Below are positions 12,287 through 13,957 of a stretch of DNA of 13,957 nt, in pieces. Numbering within the stretch: the first letter of the stretch is position 1; every line of letters starts with the position of its first letter. Source of the DNA: an uncultured Halomicronema sp. (lineage in GTDB: Bacteria > Cyanobacteriota > Cyanobacteriia > Phormidesmidales > Phormidesmidaceae); assembly GCA_937897665.1 (NCBI GenBank), contig CALCPB010000019.1, positions 1 through 13,957 on the forward strand, read 5' to 3'. The notes beneath the pieces were generated by a model, which worked only from the letters and a program-made list of their open reading frames with translations, made no database searches and was not told where the DNA came from. Position numbers and translations under genes: made by a program.

Positions 12287-13957
12287 GCTCGGCAATCGCA
12301 CCGCTACCATTTAGCGTGACGACTAGTTGACTGACGCCATCAACATTGATGTCAGTGGTGCCTAGTTCACCGTCAGCGGTCTCGACGATGGCAGTACTGC
12401 CCAAAGGTACACCATTCAGGTCAATGGCTTCGATGGTGCCACCTTCCTCACTGTCGAGAACATCGAGGCTCGCGATGTTCATGGCCTCATCAAAGGTGAA
12501 TACGAACGTGCCCCCTGACGCATTGTCATCAGGATTAGTGCTGTCGCCGTCTTCAGACAAGATCAATACATTCCCCAGGGCATCACTCGCCAGATCGGTA
12601 TCGCCCCCAGTAGGATTCGCAGTATCGAAAATCATCGCCTCCAGGCCATGGGTGGTCACGGTCAGACCTGTAAGCTGATCGGTCACCACCGTTCCAGCGG
12701 TGAGTTCCGAACCTTCAAAATCAATGTTTTTTGAGGGTCGCGATGACGCATCGGTGACTTCCCCGACGGCATTGGTCTCTAGGGTGATTTCATCGCCATA
12801 AACCCGACGTTCCGTATCGATCAACTCATAGTTCGCATCCAGAACAGGGAAACTGTAAACCGGCGTAAATGTGATCTGGGCGCCCCCATCCGGACCATCA
12901 AGCCGTTCGAGATTGACCTCCAGGTGACCGTAGTGTTTACCGCCTTCGATGATTTGCGGTACACCATCCACCTCCGCCCACAACTCCGGTTCGTCTTGAT
13001 CCGCAGTCCACTGGCTAAAGGGGTTGTAGTTTAAGAGCTCTCCCGCTGCATCGGTGCGTTGCCCGCGCATGCCATCGCCCGCCACGCCCACGTCATAGTA
13101 GTAGACGCCGATGCCGTCGTTATTCTCATCGACAAAGCTACGCTCAAACATCTCGCTGTGCCCAGAGAAGACGGCGGCGACCCCATACTCCTCAAACAGC
13201 GGATGGTACTGGCGCATCGGCGTTCCCCCTTGCCCTGAGGAATCCTCATGGTTCATAGGCAGGCCATGGGTGCCGCTAGAGTAAGGCGCGTGGTGCCACT
13301 GAGCAAAGATGATTTGTCCAGACTCTCGGGCCTCTTCAAGCTGCTCGATCACCCAATTCCATTGCGGGCTACCGGGGTTAAAGTCGGCTAAATCAGTGCC
13401 TCCCGCCGCTTCATACTCTTCGCGAGTGAAATTTTGTTGAGTGTCCGTTCCCGGCTCGGTAAATTCCTGACCGCTCACTTGGGGCGGCTGCCCTTCGCCG
13501 CCGTAATTGTCGCGGCTGTCATCAGGTTCGCCGTTGGAACTATCCAGCGTCAAAATGGTAATGGGGCCATAATCAATGCGGTAATAGTTATCTTGATGTT
13601 CTGGCGTCCCGTTTTCAGGCGCATCAAAGTAGACGTCGAACTTTTCACGACCAAACAAAGGCCCAAACCGCCCATCGTCATCAAAGCCGTAGCCGCCATT
13701 CAGGGCACCAAAGTTTTCCCAGTTGCCCAAAGCCGGTAGTAGAGCGTATTCCGATAGGCCACTGTCGAATTCCCCGGCGTTGTGGCGGAAGAACTCATCC
13801 CAACCGGGCTGATAGCCTCCCCCTTGCATCAAATCTCCCGGCATCACCAGAAAGTCAGGGTTGCGGCTGTTGATAATCTCCAGATTTTCGCGATACCCCA
13901 CCGTTTCAGTCAGGGGATAGTTGAGGCGATCGCCGGCAACACCCAGGTTCTCAGCCC
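12273..13957 (-). CDS. Metallophosphoesterase with C-terminal surface domain, 5' end outside window
   Basis: The frame is open from the right edge to the TAA at 12273-12275 (561 full codons); a GTG at 13901 is not the start, because codons upstream keep the family pattern. Calcineurin-like phosphatase motifs visible: MPGDLMQ, LGNWENFG, QWHHAPYSSG and FSGHSEMFER; the first DxH motif lies outside the window. Compared with the usual GNHE and GHxH motifs, this protein has GNWE and GHSE, so two common His positions differ. The last 150 residues or so, starting near KNIDFEGSELTAG, are an acidic beta-rich domain (IFDTANPTGGDTDLAS, LILSEDGDS, GSGAIAELTF) common in secreted and surface cyanobacterial proteins. 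Overall acidic, Asp/Glu-rich composition suits export. Substrate unknown; not evidently linked to the sulfur genes. Confidence 0.85.
   Translation of the reverse strand, partial: AENLGVAGDRLNYPLTETVGYRENLEIINSRNPDFLVMPGDLMQGGGYQPGWDEFFRHNAGEFDSGLSEYALLPALGNWENFGALNGGYGFDDDGRFGPLFGREKFDVYFDAPENGTPEHQDNYYRIDYGPITILTLDSSNGEPDDSRDNYGGEGQPPQVSGQEFTEPGTDTQQNFTREEYEAAGGTDLADFNPGSPQWNWVIEQLEEARESGQIIFAQWHHAPYSSGTHGLPMNHEDSSGQGGTPMRQYHPLFEEYGVAAVFSGHSEMFERSFVDENNDGIGVYYYDVGVAGDGMRGQRTDAAGELLNYNPFSQWTADQDEPELWAEVDGVPQIIEGGKHYGHLEVNLERLDGPDGGAQITFTPVYSFPVLDANYELIDTERRVYGDEITLETNAVGEVTDASSRPSKNIDFEGSELTAGTVVTDQLTGLTVTTHGLEAMIFDTANPTGGDTDLASDALGNVLILSEDGDSTNPDDNASGGTFVFTFDEAMNIASLDVLDSEEGGTIEAIDLNGVPLGSTAIVETADGELGTTDINVDGVSQLVVTLNGSGAIAELTFA

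Noticed and set aside
1130..13933. GCGATCGC octamers as operators
   Set aside because: They are dispersed inside and outside genes (16 seen) and are the HIP1 repeat common in cyanobacterial genomes, so they mark lineage rather than local control.

Overview
The window is cyanobacterial. The octamer GCGATCGC (HIP1) occurs at least 16 times in 14 kb. The gene set contains a phycobilin-pathway heme oxygenase, a b6f-type Rieske protein, a Tll0287-type cytochrome and a long pentapeptide-repeat protein. Base composition and the many pentapeptide and surface proteins would suit a filamentous mat-forming lineage, but I cannot name a genus.

Layout: (1) 1-2126, minus strand: ho2-type heme oxygenase followed by hemN (oxygen-independent coproporphyrinogen III oxidase, cut by the left window edge). 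An intrinsic terminator lies between them, and a 34-bp near-perfect palindrome plus a 15-bp-stem hairpin lie upstream of ho2. (2) 2528-4019, minus strand: a pentapeptide-repeat protein and a secreted c-type heme protein. (3) 4010-5546, minus strand: sulfide:quinone oxidoreductase (SQR) and a possible 56-codon small gene downstream of it. (4) 5547-5966: divergent control region. (5) 5967-11817, plus strand: nine genes, DUF302, DUF2892, Rieske, rhodanese, BASS/ACR3-like transporter, two YeeE/YedE half-transporters, persulfide dioxygenase and TauE/SafE exporter. (6) 11818-12272: mostly non-coding. (7) 12273 to the right edge, minus strand: a secreted-type metallophosphoesterase with a C-terminal beta-rich domain, 5' end outside the window.

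How the genes could work together (inference from families): SQR oxidises H2S at the membrane and puts electrons into the quinone pool. Its sulfane-sulfur product is handled by the rhodanese, oxidised to sulfite by the persulfide dioxygenase, and sulfite is exported by the TauE/SafE protein. The YeeE/YedE pair moves thiosulfate or another sulfur species. The extra Rieske protein and the His/Cys-type cytochrome are redox parts that might adapt the electron chain to sulfide. The DUF302 and DUF2892 proteins have unknown roles but recur in sulfur and rhodanese neighbourhoods.

The neighbouring ho2-hemN pair belongs to the set that other cyanobacteria induce at low oxygen through the MarR-type activator ChlR. 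The window therefore reads as an island for low-oxygen, sulfide-containing conditions. The ho2 promoter and the sqr divergent spacer carry a similar 18-bp element (ACTA-N10-TAGT, 13/18 identical), which could mean one regulator links both halves. No regulator gene, transposase, tRNA, rRNA or CRISPR array was seen.
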